64,000 nt of DNA from assembly GCA_044361315.1 (NCBI GenBank), contig JBIKJA010000013.1, positions 62,001-126,000 of the forward strand. The letters run 5' to 3'. Below the pieces are notes generated by a model that saw only the letters and a program-made list of their open reading frames with translations, was not told the DNA's origin and did not search any database. The stretch comes from Crocinitomix sp044361315 (GTDB lineage Bacteria; Bacteroidota; Bacteroidia; Flavobacteriales_D; Crocinitomicaceae). This document shows positions 25,285 to 33,907 of this stretch, one piece after another. The position numbers and the translations under genes are program-made. Position 1 is the stretch's first letter. Each line of letters begins with the position of its first letter.

Positions 25285-26523
25285 TTAGTGCTGGATAATT
25301 AATTTAGTGAGGTTGGAAGTTTGATTCGTGGTAAATTCAACAAAATAAACTCCTTCTGATAAATCTGAAAGATCAATTTTGTCGGATTTAAAGTCGGATA
25401 AAATTTTAACTGTTTGACCAATTTCATTGTAAATCTTCAAGTTACCAATTCCCAATTCACTTGAAATTCGAATCTCAAGGAGTGTATTTGCAGGATTTGG
25501 GAAAATAAGCACCTGGTTTTGTTCACTTATTTCTGTCAATTTAAGCGACAAAGGGATGTTCCATAAAACAAGATCACTTTTGGAATTTCCTGTAATAATT
25601 TTATCTCCATTTGGCGACCATGCAACAGTGTTTACTGCCCCACTATCTAATACCCCAAAGGTGGTGATTAAATTGCCCGTTGTAAAATTCCAAATCTTGC
25701 ACGTACTGTCTGCCGAAGCGGATACTATTTTACTTCCATCAGGCGAAAGATCCACAGAATTCACATCGCCTGTATGTCCAGTAATTGTTTTTATTTCAAT
25801 TCCAGTTGTTAGATCCCATATTTTGATCGTATTATCTTTAGAGGAAGAAACAACATAAAGATTATCAGGAGATACCTTCACATTTGTAATATCACTGCTA
25901 TGTCCCGAACATGTGTGCAACAAGCTTCCATCATTACTCCAAATCTTAACTTTATCGTCATTGCCACCTGTCACTAATTTGCTTCCATCGGGCGAATATG
26001 CAACGGTTGTTACCCAACTTGGATGTGCATCAATATCCTCCAACAGTTCACCACTTCCTATTTCATAAATTTTCATTTTACCGTTCGAGCATGCCACTGT
26101 CACCTCTTCGTTAGATGGAGAAATCACGACAGAAAAACCGTAAGAAGTTCCGGTAACAATTGTGTCAATAATTGTTGGTGTCAAACCTGTATTATCGAAG
26201 ATGAAGATATTTCCAAACTCTTCAATCGCAGCAATATAATCAGTATTTGCACTAAACGAAACGCCCATGATACACATAAAGTCCTCCCCAACGGTATAAT
26301 CCCATTCTAAATTAGCGGTGTTGACATCAAAAATGCGAATAGAAGCTGGGTGACAATTGGTTCCACTTAAAATTTTTTCGCCATCCGCTCTAAATACAAC
26401 GCTGTTGATAGAATTAAAAATGGGATTCGCTTTTTCCGTCCAATCAATCGTTTGTGCATGAGACTGAATCGCACAAAAAAAACTTAAAAAGAGAAAGAAT
26501 ATATTGGAGCTATTTTTACTCAT
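25285..26523 (-). CDS. secreted WD40 beta-propeller with T9SS type A sorting domain
   Basis: 412 residues from ATG 26523; a TTG 30 bases earlier is less likely because a promoter element (TAAATTTG at 26532-26539) lies between. The signal peptide ends SHAQ. Seven WD40 blades fill about 30-320; clear ones are WVTTVAYSPDGSKLVTGGND and YVVSSSKDNTIKIWDLTTG. A T9SS type A domain follows (about 338-412; LIFPNPANTLLEI, GVYFVEFTT). Export through the T9SS to the surface is expected. WD40 repeats suggest a protein-binding scaffold. It heads the reverse-strand run ending at 22786. Confidence 0.88.
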   Translation of the reverse strand: MSKNSSNIFFLFLSFFCAIQSHAQTIDWTEKANPIFNSINSVVFRADGEKILSGTNCHPASIRIFDVNTANLEWDYTVGEDFMCIMGVSFSANTDYIAAIEEFGNIFIFDNTGLTPTIIDTIVTGTSYGFSVVISPSNEEVTVACSNGKMKIYEIGSGELLEDIDAHPSWVTTVAYSPDGSKLVTGGNDDKVKIWSNDGSLLHTCSGHSSDITNVKVSPDNLYVVSSSKDNTIKIWDLTTGIEIKTITGHTGDVNSVDLSPDGSKIVSASADSTCKIWNFTTGNLITTFGVLDSGAVNTVAWSPNGDKIITGNSKSDLVLWNIPLSLKLTEISEQNQVLIFPNPANTLLEIRISSELGIGNLKIYNEIGQTVKILSDFKSDKIDLSDLSEGVYFVEFTTNQTSNLTKLIIQH

Positions 26524-26586
26524 TTTTACCGCAAATTTAATCGATTTTTTCAATTAAATGCAACATAGTTTCAATAATTTCCGAGT

Positions 26587-27267
26587 TCACTCAGCCACAA
26601 TCATCCCTATCTTTATTCCAAAATTCCACCCACTCCAATTAAATGGTTGCGCCGATATTTGAGAATCGAAATTGCGCGATCCAAACCATTCTTTGTTGGG
26701 TACTTTTGCCAAGTAGCCTATCGAAGCACCAAGGTAAACTGCAAATTCATCAGTTATATTTATGTATGGAATTACTTTCAATCCCAAAGTAAATCCAAGA
26801 TTTAATGAATTATTTTTTAGTTTTGAATTGGCTGTTATGTCTTTGATCTGAAAACTTGCATATTCTATAATTCCTGCAGGTTCTATTACTACACGGTTTA
26901 AAATCAATATTTTATACCCAAATCGAAGTCCTGCACGCAATGCGTTAAACTTGTATTTATTAAAGTCAATGATCAACGAATTTCCTACTAGATCATGAAC
27001 GCCAACACCCATAAATAGCCCTTTACCAAATTTGGATGAAAACGTATTTTCGTATCCAATAAAGTGCAAATTTTCATCAAATTCGAGCGGTAATCCGTTC
27101 AGATTTGCGCTTAAATCGACCTTGTTTTGTGAATAATTGAACGAATGATCAGAACTTGGTGCATCTTTCCAATCTACCACATCAATCGCCACATTCGTTG
27201 AATCTTGTCCATAATTTTGTTTTACGAAATTAATTGTAAATAGAAGGAATAGGAAAAATCGAGCCAT
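26587..27267 (-). CDS. hypothetical outer-membrane beta-barrel protein
   Basis: 226 residues with a signal peptide (MARFFLFLLFTINFVKQNYGQ) and alternating strands with a terminal FNWSGWNFGIKIGMIVAE. A segment, FGYKILILNRVVIEPAGIIEYASF, is typical of small Bacteroidota barrels. No named family recognised. It is 63 bases upstream of the WD40 gene on the same strand and may share its transcript. Confidence 0.65.
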   Translation of the reverse strand: MARFFLFLLFTINFVKQNYGQDSTNVAIDVVDWKDAPSSDHSFNYSQNKVDLSANLNGLPLEFDENLHFIGYENTFSSKFGKGLFMGVGVHDLVGNSLIIDFNKYKFNALRAGLRFGYKILILNRVVIEPAGIIEYASFQIKDITANSKLKNNSLNLGFTLGLKVIPYINITDEFAVYLGASIGYLAKVPNKEWFGSRNFDSQISAQPFNWSGWNFGIKIGMIVAE

Positions 27268-27331
27268 ATCCTTAAAACAATTTATTGGGTGGGAAAGTTA
27301 CAATGAAAAAGATAAAATCCAACTAGCATCC

Positions 27332-28411
27332 TCACAACACCACCGATTTATTCCTCAAATAATGATCTAAAATCACCAAAGCAGCCATGGCATCCACAAT
27401 TGGAACGGCACGAGGAACCACGCATGGGTCGTGTCTGCCTTCGCCTTTAAATTCGATGGTTTCGTTGTCTTTTGTTACGGTGTCTTGTTGCAGCATAATG
27501 GTTGCCACTGGTTTAAACGCCACATTAAAATAAATGTCCTCACCATTTGAAATACCTCCTTGAATGCCTCCAGAAAAATTTGTTTTAGTTTGAATTTTTC
27601 CATCTACCAGTTCAAAGGCATCGTTATGTTCACTTCCTTTCATTGGAATGGCATCAAAACCTGCCCCTAGTTCAAATCCTTTTACAGCATTGATACTAAA
27701 CATGGCTTTTGCCAAATCGGCATTTAACCGATCAAAAACTGGCTCACCTAATCCAACAGGAACATTTTTTATAACACAGGTTATTTTGCCTCCAATGGTA
27801 TCGCCTTCTTTTTTAATCCCGCGAATTTTCTCCATCATTCGGTCGGCTGTTTCGGGATCTGGACAACGTACGATATTGTTGTCAATTTGATTTAAATCGA
27901 GCGATGCGTAGGTTTTATCTAACTTAATCTCGCCAACTTGTGAAACAAAACTTTGGATTGTGATTCCTAACTTAGCTAAAATTTGCTGCGCAATTGCTCC
28001 AGCTACAACCCGACAAGCTGTTTCTCGTGCGCTGCTCCGTCCTCCTCCTTTTTCTTCGCGAATGCCGTATTTTTTTTCGTATGTATAATCGGCATGCGAT
28101 GGGCGATATAATTCGGACAAATTAGCGTAATCTTTACTTTTTTGATCCGCATTTTTTAGCATAAAACTAATCGGTGTACCCAAGGTCATGTCTCCTTTTA
28201 ATCCCGAGAGAAAAATGACTTGATCTTCTTCTTTTCGTTGGGTGGTAATGTCAGATTGCCCCGGTTTCCTTCGGTCTAATTCGTTTTTAATTTTTACCAA
28301 ATCCAATTGAACATTCGCAGGACATCCATCAATTATTCCTCCAATAGCAGCGCCATGTGATTCGCCAAAAGTGACGAGTTTGAAAAGAGTACCAAAGGAA
28401 TTTCCAGCCAT
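27332..28411 (-). CDS. aroC: chorismate synthase
   Basis: 359 residues, normal length. Family signatures are FGESHGAAIGGIIDGCPA, GGGRSSARETACRVVAGAI and FSGGIQGGISNGEDI. It converts EPSP to chorismate with reduced FMN, the last step of the shikimate pathway. It starts 12 bases after the phosphohexomutase gene, so the two form an operon although their pathways are not directly linked. Confidence 0.97.
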   Translation of the reverse strand: MAGNSFGTLFKLVTFGESHGAAIGGIIDGCPANVQLDLVKIKNELDRRKPGQSDITTQRKEEDQVIFLSGLKGDMTLGTPISFMLKNADQKSKDYANLSELYRPSHADYTYEKKYGIREEKGGGRSSARETACRVVAGAIAQQILAKLGITIQSFVSQVGEIKLDKTYASLDLNQIDNNIVRCPDPETADRMMEKIRGIKKEGDTIGGKITCVIKNVPVGLGEPVFDRLNADLAKAMFSINAVKGFELGAGFDAIPMKGSEHNDAFELVDGKIQTKTNFSGGIQGGISNGEDIYFNVAFKPVATIMLQQDTVTKDNETIEFKGEGRHDPCVVPRAVPIVDAMAALVILDHYLRNKSVVL

Positions 28412-28423
28412 TATTTTTTTCGG

Positions 28424-29839
28424 TTATGCGCCAATTGTAAGTTTACACGATTCTAAAATTATTCGCACTTCTTCCAAAGTGGGTGCTTCGGCGTATGTTC
28501 GCAAAACAGGTTCGGTTCCTGATGCACGAATCATTAACCAGCGATTTTCATCAAAAAAGTATTTAAACCCATCCATTGTCTCCACTTTAACGACTTTATA
28601 TCGGCCAAAAAGGTTAAACGTTTGTTGTTTACATTTTTCTACAATTTGATTTTTAAGTGTTTCAGTAATGTGCAAATCACTTCGCTCAAAAGCAAATGGT
28701 CCGACAATTTCGTACACTTCTTGAATAAGCTCTTCCAAACTCTTACCCGTTTTCGCCATGAATTCCCAAATAGTTAAGCCCATCCAAATACCATCGCGCT
28801 CTGGAATATGCGTTTTTAAAGCAATTCCACCTGATTCTTCTCCTCCCAATAAAACATCTTGCGATTCATCAGCCATTAAGCCTGAAATGTATTTAAATCC
28901 AATCGGAACTTCCACATGCTCAAGTCCATAATGTTGACACATTTTTTTGATTCGAGGCGTGCTGCTAAATCCGGTAACCACTTTTCCGCTTAACCCTTTG
29001 TATTTAACTAAATAATGAATGGTTAATAAGATAATGTGATGCGAATCAATGAATTCACCTGTCGAATTATACAAACCAATTCGATCAGCATCGCCATCGG
29101 TTGCTAAACCACAATGTAAATCATCATTATTTTTTAAAAGGGCCGAAAACTCCAGCAAATTCTTGTGAATAGGCTCTGGTGCTTGCCCGTAAAAGGACGG
29201 ATTATATTCGCAATGTAAAAAATCGATGTCTGGCAATAAACGTTTCATCACATTTTGCCCAGCGCCATACATCGCATCATACGCCCATCCAAAATTCGAT
29301 TTTTTAATCAAATCCAAGTCAAACACACGTTCAACTTGATCGATATAAATTTGCTCAAAATCACGCAATTCAATCAAGCCTTCTTTTTTGGCTTTGTCGA
29401 TTGAAATAATATCTAAATTTATTTCATTTTCATTTTGAATCATCGATTCAATTTCATCTACCTCTTTCGGAGATAATGGTCCTCCAAACGAACCTTTTAA
29501 TTTAAATCCATTATAATCAGGAGGATTGTGACTTGCCGTAATTACCACACCTATTGACGCGCCTAAAACTCTTGTTGCCAGCGAAATCATTGGTGTTGAC
29601 ACAAAACCTTTTTCGGTAGTGTACACCTTAATTCCTTTTAAAATAAATATTTTGATAGCGGTTTCCACAAAAAGTGCTCCACCAAATCGACAATCATGTC
29701 CTATAACCACACTTGGTTTATCAAAATTTTGCAATAACCATTCGGCGGTTGCTTTGCTCACCCGAGCCACGTTATCAACTGTATAATCCTTTGCAATTAT
29801 TGCACGCCAACCATCCGTACCAAACTTAATCTTTCCCAT
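28424..29839 (-). CDS. phosphoglucomutase/phosphomannomutase family protein
   Basis: 471 residues of the alpha-D-phosphohexomutase family. The phosphorylated serine is Ser103 in TASHNPPDYNGFK. The metal loop is TDGDADRIGLY, the sugar-binding loop is GGEESGGIALK, and the phosphate-binding end is RASGTEPVLRTY. It interconverts hexose 1- and 6-phosphates; whether the substrate is glucose or mannose cannot be told. A TATATTTG element at 29863-29870 (minus strand) lies 23 bases upstream of the ATG. Confidence 0.95.
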   Translation of the reverse strand: MGKIKFGTDGWRAIIAKDYTVDNVARVSKATAEWLLQNFDKPSVVIGHDCRFGGALFVETAIKIFILKGIKVYTTEKGFVSTPMISLATRVLGASIGVVITASHNPPDYNGFKLKGSFGGPLSPKEVDEIESMIQNENEINLDIISIDKAKKEGLIELRDFEQIYIDQVERVFDLDLIKKSNFGWAYDAMYGAGQNVMKRLLPDIDFLHCEYNPSFYGQAPEPIHKNLLEFSALLKNNDDLHCGLATDGDADRIGLYNSTGEFIDSHHIILLTIHYLVKYKGLSGKVVTGFSSTPRIKKMCQHYGLEHVEVPIGFKYISGLMADESQDVLLGGEESGGIALKTHIPERDGIWMGLTIWEFMAKTGKSLEELIQEVYEIVGPFAFERSDLHITETLKNQIVEKCKQQTFNLFGRYKVVKVETMDGFKYFFDENRWLMIRASGTEPVLRTYAEAPTLEEVRIILESCKLTIGA

Positions 29840-29862
29840 TTATTTCAATCTTTACGAAAGAA

Positions 29863-29870
29863 CAAATATA
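29863..29870 (-). promoter_or_regulatory. -7 promoter element TATATTTG for the phosphohexomutase-aroC operon
   Basis: Exact TAnnTTTG match on the minus strand, 23 bases upstream of the first ATG. Confidence 0.55.
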
Positions 29871-30014
29871 CGAATAGCGAACGCATCTACCTAGGAAAAC
29901 AACCAATTTTACGCACGAATTATGCACATTTATAGACAAAAAAAAGAAAATTAACTGACCAGCCAATTTTGACTTAATGCCGTTTAACTGACAAGTTAGT
30001 TGAAATCAAAATGA

Positions 30015-31064
30015 TTAGAGCTTGCTCAAAAAATCGAGGGTATCCGCGCCATCCGCATAATCAGTTAATGAAGGAGTTTGAGATTGCCCAAATGGAAGAT
30101 GATTTTTACCGACAATTACCTGAATTCGTGCTTCGTGTTCTTTCACAAATACGCGAAATTCATTTAAAGATTCGTAGCGTTTGACATGCAACATTCCAAG
30201 GGGCGAGTTTAATTTTTCATCTTCTTTCACCAATAGAAATCCGTTGTCCAATAAATTCTCCAAATTTAATAAATAGACTGCTTTATTGTAGTCGTAGTTG
30301 TTAGCGTATTTATTGTGGTTAATAACTTCTTTGTACTCATAAAAAGCTTCGAATAAAAGGTTTATATCAAATTCGGTAGGTAGCCAGATTTGCGAAACAT
30401 TTCGACATCCCAATCCAAAATAAGTAAATACATCACTTCCCAAGTTCACCAATTCTTCCTTTGTTTCTCGTCCAGTTAAAATAGCCACTGAAGTTCTGTT
30501 TTTACGAATTAAATGAGGATATTTTCCAAAATAGGTTTGAAAATAATTTGCCGAATTATCACTACCGGTAGCGATCACAGCATCAAAATTAGCCAATTTA
30601 AAATCCTTAATTTCCACCGATTCATAGATGGAAGGATCGAAAAGAGAAATAATTTTGATTATTGCTGGTAATAAATGTTTATCGTCAGAAGATAATTTAA
30701 TTAGGGATTTGTGTCCACTTAAAAAAACGGTTAAAAAATCGTGAAAACCAACCAAGGGAATATTACCTGCCATAATTAAGGCAACCGTTTTGGTTGATTT
30801 TACTGGAAGAGGATATGCACCTAACCAGTCCAACAATTTTTCTTCATCTAACCAAGAGCTAATTCCTGCAAATGAACGTTTTACTGCTTGGGGGGTAAAC
30901 CAACCATTGTAAATATGTACGGTATTTACCAACTCCACCAAATCAAGATATTCTTGTTCGTTGATCCCAATTTTAGTACCAGGCCATTCTTCATCCTTTG
31001 AGATGGATTGAAGGATATTCCCCAAATTCGATAAAATTTTAACTTTTTGGAACAAAATCATCAT
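30015..31064 (-). CDS. acyl-CoA reductase (LuxC-like)
   Basis: 349 residues from ATG 31064. A longer frame to 31103 would run through the divergent promoter pair and is unlikely. It matches the acyl-CoA reductase family related to LuxC. The catalytic Cys220 is in FGLGCRNVSQIW, with the nucleotide-binding loop in ALIMAGNIPLVGFHD and ATGSDNSANYF. It would reduce fatty acyl-CoA to aldehyde with NADPH. It faces a ferredoxin gene with overlapping promoters. The physiological role in Bacteroidota is not settled. Confidence 0.85.
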   Translation of the reverse strand: MMILFQKVKILSNLGNILQSISKDEEWPGTKIGINEQEYLDLVELVNTVHIYNGWFTPQAVKRSFAGISSWLDEEKLLDWLGAYPLPVKSTKTVALIMAGNIPLVGFHDFLTVFLSGHKSLIKLSSDDKHLLPAIIKIISLFDPSIYESVEIKDFKLANFDAVIATGSDNSANYFQTYFGKYPHLIRKNRTSVAILTGRETKEELVNLGSDVFTYFGLGCRNVSQIWLPTEFDINLLFEAFYEYKEVINHNKYANNYDYNKAVYLLNLENLLDNGFLLVKEDEKLNSPLGMLHVKRYESLNEFRVFVKEHEARIQVIVGKNHLPFGQSQTPSLTDYADGADTLDFLSKL

Positions 31065-31073
31065 GAGACAGTT

Positions 31074-31089
31074 TATATTTGCAAAGATA
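31074..31089. promoter_or_regulatory. face-to-face overlapping -7 elements for the acyl-CoA reductase and ferredoxin genes
   Basis: TATATTTG on the plus strand (31074-31081) directly abuts CAAAGATA, which is TATCTTTG on the minus strand (31082-31089). Together they make the dyad tttgcaaa. The first would serve the ferredoxin (ATG 31110), the second the reductase (ATG 31064). Both cannot be occupied at once. Confidence 0.6.
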
Positions 31090-31109
31090 ATGAATGTAAA
31101 CAAACGACA

Positions 31110-31460
31110 ATGGCAATTATAATAACCGATGAATGCATTAATTGCGGGGCCTGCGAACCTGAATGTCCAAATAATGCAATTTACGAGGGGGGGGCTGAGT
31201 GGCGATACGCCGATGGAACATCGTTAACAGGTAAGGTAACTTTACCTTCAGGCGAAGTAGTGGATGCAAACCAAGATAACGAGCCAGTGGATATGGATGT
31301 TTATTACATTGTACCTAATAAATGTACAGAATGTGTAGGATTTCATGATGAGCCTCAATGTGCAGCGGTTTGTCCAGTGGATTGTTGTGTGGATGATAAA
31401 GACGTTCGGGAATCAAAAGATGAGCTTTTGGCGAAGAAAGATTTTATGCATTTAGACTAA
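31110..31460 (+). CDS. 2[4Fe-4S] ferredoxin of the Alvin type
   Basis: 116 residues from ATG 31110. The first cluster motif is CINCGACEPECP (CxxCxxCxxxCP). The second, CTECVGFHDEPQCAAVCP, carries the 8-residue insertion between the second and third Cys seen in Allochromatium-type ferredoxins, and an extra CC follows. A long C-terminal tail is also usual for that type. It is a low-potential electron carrier in the cytoplasm. An in-frame start at 31047 would overlap the divergent promoters. Confidence 0.93.
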   Translation: MAIIITDECINCGACEPECPNNAIYEGGAEWRYADGTSLTGKVTLPSGEVVDANQDNEPVDMDVYYIVPNKCTECVGFHDEPQCAAVCPVDCCVDDKDVRESKDELLAKKDFMHLD

Positions 31461-31473
31461 CAAATTTTATCCG

Positions 31474-31498
31474 CACGTTTTTTCGACGTGTTTTTTTT
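31474..31498 (+). terminator. weak intrinsic terminator after the ferredoxin gene
   Basis: Short stem cacgt/acgtg with a T-rich loop, followed by eight T, 13 bases after the stop codon. Confidence 0.45.
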
Positions 31499-31512
31499 CG
31501 TATTTTCGAATT

Positions 31513-32262
31513 ATGGAGGATCTTGACCAACGTAAAAAAATTGAAGTTTGCTTCAGCCCATTTTTATTTCCTTTATTTAAGGATGAATTTGATTTGATTG
31601 TCGTCATCGACGTTTTGAGGGCTACCTCAGCAATTTGCACAGCTTTTCACCACGGGGTGAAAGGTATTATTCCTGTTTCGACCATCGAAGAGGCGCAAGC
31701 CTACAAAGACAAAGGTTATATGGTTGGTGCCGAACGTATGGGGAAAATTGTAGAGGGTTTTGATTTTGGCAACTCCCCTTTTTCATTTATGAAACCCGAA
31801 TTGTATGGAAAAACAGTTGTATTAACCACCACCAACGGCACAAAATCAATCAATATCGCCAAAGATTCGGGCGAAATTGTGATTGGATCTTTTTTGAATT
31901 TGGACGTTCTTTGTAAGTGGTTAGAAAAACAAGATAAAAATATTTTATGCCTCTGTTCTGGTTGGCAAGACAAATTTAATTTAGAAGACACCATTTGTGC
32001 TGGCGCGATTACTGAGCACCTTGTAAGTACAGGTAATTTCCGATCAGAAGAAGATTCATCCATTGCTGCTAAATATTTATTTTTAAGCGCAAAAGACAAT
32101 ATTTTGGGGTATTTAAAATCATCATCCCATCGAAGAAGACTCAAAAACCTCAACCTAAACGAGGACATTAAATACTGTTTAACGCCTAATCAAACGCCAA
32201 ACATTCCAATTTTGGTGGATGGTACTTTGGAATTGATTCAAGACCTTAGTGTAATCCAATAA
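31513..32262 (+). CDS. comB: 2-phosphosulfolactate phosphatase (ComB)
   Basis: 249 residues matching the ComB family: VVIDVLRATSAICTAFHHG near the start, GAERMGKIVEGFDFGNSP, TTTNGTKSI and CSGWQDKFNLEDTICAGAI. It hydrolyses 2-phosphosulfolactate to sulfolactate. In archaea this feeds coenzyme M; Bacteroidota lack that pathway, and a link to sulfonate or sulfonolipid metabolism is a reasonable inference. It is 52 bases after the ferredoxin gene with a weak terminator between. Confidence 0.92.
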   Translation: MEDLDQRKKIEVCFSPFLFPLFKDEFDLIVVIDVLRATSAICTAFHHGVKGIIPVSTIEEAQAYKDKGYMVGAERMGKIVEGFDFGNSPFSFMKPELYGKTVVLTTTNGTKSINIAKDSGEIVIGSFLNLDVLCKWLEKQDKNILCLCSGWQDKFNLEDTICAGAITEHLVSTGNFRSEEDSSIAAKYLFLSAKDNILGYLKSSSHRRRLKNLNLNEDIKYCLTPNQTPNIPILVDGTLELIQDLSVIQ

Positions 32263-32355
32263 CAATTAATTTGTTATTTTTAACATAAAATTGGTTTGAA
32301 TGAACCTTTTGCGATGGTCAATGTACTTAGCATAAACAATGTTAAATTACCTTTT

Positions 32356-32877
32356 ATGAAATGCTATTCTTTGATCTTTCTCGCTTTTTTGGCAAGTTGC
32401 GCCAACCGGTCGACCAATCAATCTAACTATACTGAAACAGCCACTGATTACATGCCTGACATGACCGAATATTATGCGAACGATCTGAAATTTCAGGTTT
32501 TTGAAGTAGATTTTCGTGACGGTGGCGGCATGTATCCTAAGTCGGAAAACATAAAAATTTCGTTGGACACTGCCATTTACGAACATTATTTACGAGGTAC
32601 CACCACCGCCAATAGTTGGAAACCAGCATTGGCCGATTTACAAGGTTTACATCAAACCTTCTTAACAAATTCGTACGATAAAATTACCTCGGACATTTCG
32701 GAAGGGGAAGTTTATGACCGTGGTGGCACAACCATGGTAATTACCATTGACGATAAACGAGTCCGTCTTTCAGACAGCGGCCGACATTTTGTAAAACCCG
32801 AATGGAAAGTAGCTTTTGGAAATATCGAAGCCGCTATCAGAGCGTACGCGATGAAACAAGCAGCAAGTGATCGGTAA
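32356..32877 (+). CDS. hypothetical lipoprotein
   Basis: 173 residues from ATG 32356, where the lipoprotein signal MKCYSLIFLAFLASC begins; a longer frame from 32296 is less likely. The mature protein contains FQVFEVDFRDGGGMYPKSENIKI and a C-terminal helix. No family recognised. It follows comB with 93 bases between. Confidence 0.7.
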   Translation: MKCYSLIFLAFLASCANRSTNQSNYTETATDYMPDMTEYYANDLKFQVFEVDFRDGGGMYPKSENIKISLDTAIYEHYLRGTTTANSWKPALADLQGLHQTFLTNSYDKITSDISEGEVYDRGGTTMVITIDDKRVRLSDSGRHFVKPEWKVAFGNIEAAIRAYAMKQAASDR

Positions 32878-32984
32878 GATTTTTTTGGTTTGCAGGATTA
32901 TTTAGATGATTCTTTTACAGTGAGTTTTGATTATTTTAACTAATTCACTAACAATAATTTAAATCAGTTTAAACATCCAATAAC

Positions 32985-33353
32985 CTAATCCTCCTTCACC
33001 CCAAAATAGGTAATTGTGGATCCGCCATTTTCGACTAATGAATCGCGGCTAAAAAAGATGCTGTCGGCATTAAAACGCAAGGTGTAATTAAACGAATTTG
33101 CAATGAATTGGTGGTTTTCGTTGGGTTTGATGGAATCAATGTGAACCGTAAATCCGTCAAAAACTAAGTATTTTTTCTTTTTTACGACTTGAATAGATTC
33201 GTTTTCAGTGAGGATATATTCGTTTGGTCCGCCGCTTTTCCAGTTAAAAGTGAGTTTTCTGCATGCGTAATTACCTACATATTCGTTAAACTCCTTTCTA
33301 TCACAAGAAAAAATACAACTAATCAGGAATAAAAATACACCAGCAACTTTCAT
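32985..33353 (-). CDS. small hypothetical lipoprotein
   Basis: 122 residues with lipobox FSC in MKVAGVFLFLISCIFSC. The rest is strand-rich (YILTENESIQVVKKKKYLVF, FNYTLRFNADSIFFSRDS), like a small lipocalin-type or beta-sandwich domain. No family recognised. The next gene on the same strand is also a small lipoprotein, 52 bases upstream. Confidence 0.65.
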   Translation of the reverse strand: MKVAGVFLFLISCIFSCDRKEFNEYVGNYACRKLTFNWKSGGPNEYILTENESIQVVKKKKYLVFDGFTVHIDSIKPNENHQFIANSFNYTLRFNADSIFFSRDSLVENGGSTITYFGVKED

Positions 33354-33405
33354 ATCGTTTTTAGCCTAGGTGGGTTAATTTTAAGGCACTAGCAAAAAGA
33401 ACGTT

Positions 33406-33705
33406 TTAAAATTCCCGAGGAACCACGCATCTAATTTTAACAATTTCGCCCAATTGACAGGTACTTGCACCAGCAGTTGGTTTATGCGAAATCCATACTA
33501 AATCACCGTCATCCCATTTTTGAAACTCGTTTAAGTTAGTTGCTTCTAGGTAAGTTCCATCTTCCAAAAGAAAAACAATGCCGCAGGTATCTGAATCAGA
33601 AAGATCATAGACAACGGCTCTTTCTGAGCGCGAACAACCATTGTGCTTGTTACATGAGGTGAATGTTAAAAGACCTAGTGTTAAAATTCCAATTACGTAT
33701 TTCAT
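33406..33705 (-). CDS. small cysteine-containing hypothetical lipoprotein
   Basis: 99 residues with lipobox TSC in MKYVIGILTLGLLTFTSC. The mature part has further Cys residues (NGCSRSER, SDTCGIVFLL, STCQLGEIVKIRC) that could form two disulfides. LEDGTYLEATNL and KWDDGDLVWIS suggest a compact beta domain. No family recognised. Confidence 0.65.
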   Translation of the reverse strand: MKYVIGILTLGLLTFTSCNKHNGCSRSERAVVYDLSDSDTCGIVFLLEDGTYLEATNLNEFQKWDDGDLVWISHKPTAGASTCQLGEIVKIRCVVPREF

Positions 33706-33907
33706 TTTTAATTATTTAGTAGTATAATCCAAGTTCAAAATTGTGCTAATTTCAATTAAAACGAATAGTTTGAATAAAAGGTTTCTTAACAATTCGTTTT
33801 TTTTTTTGATAAATATACAAAAAAAGGAGTTTCAACACCTTTAATTGTGGTGTTTTTGTCAAGAAATGTCAACAGTTCTTTCTTTATAAACCAAATAAGA
33901 CGAATTT

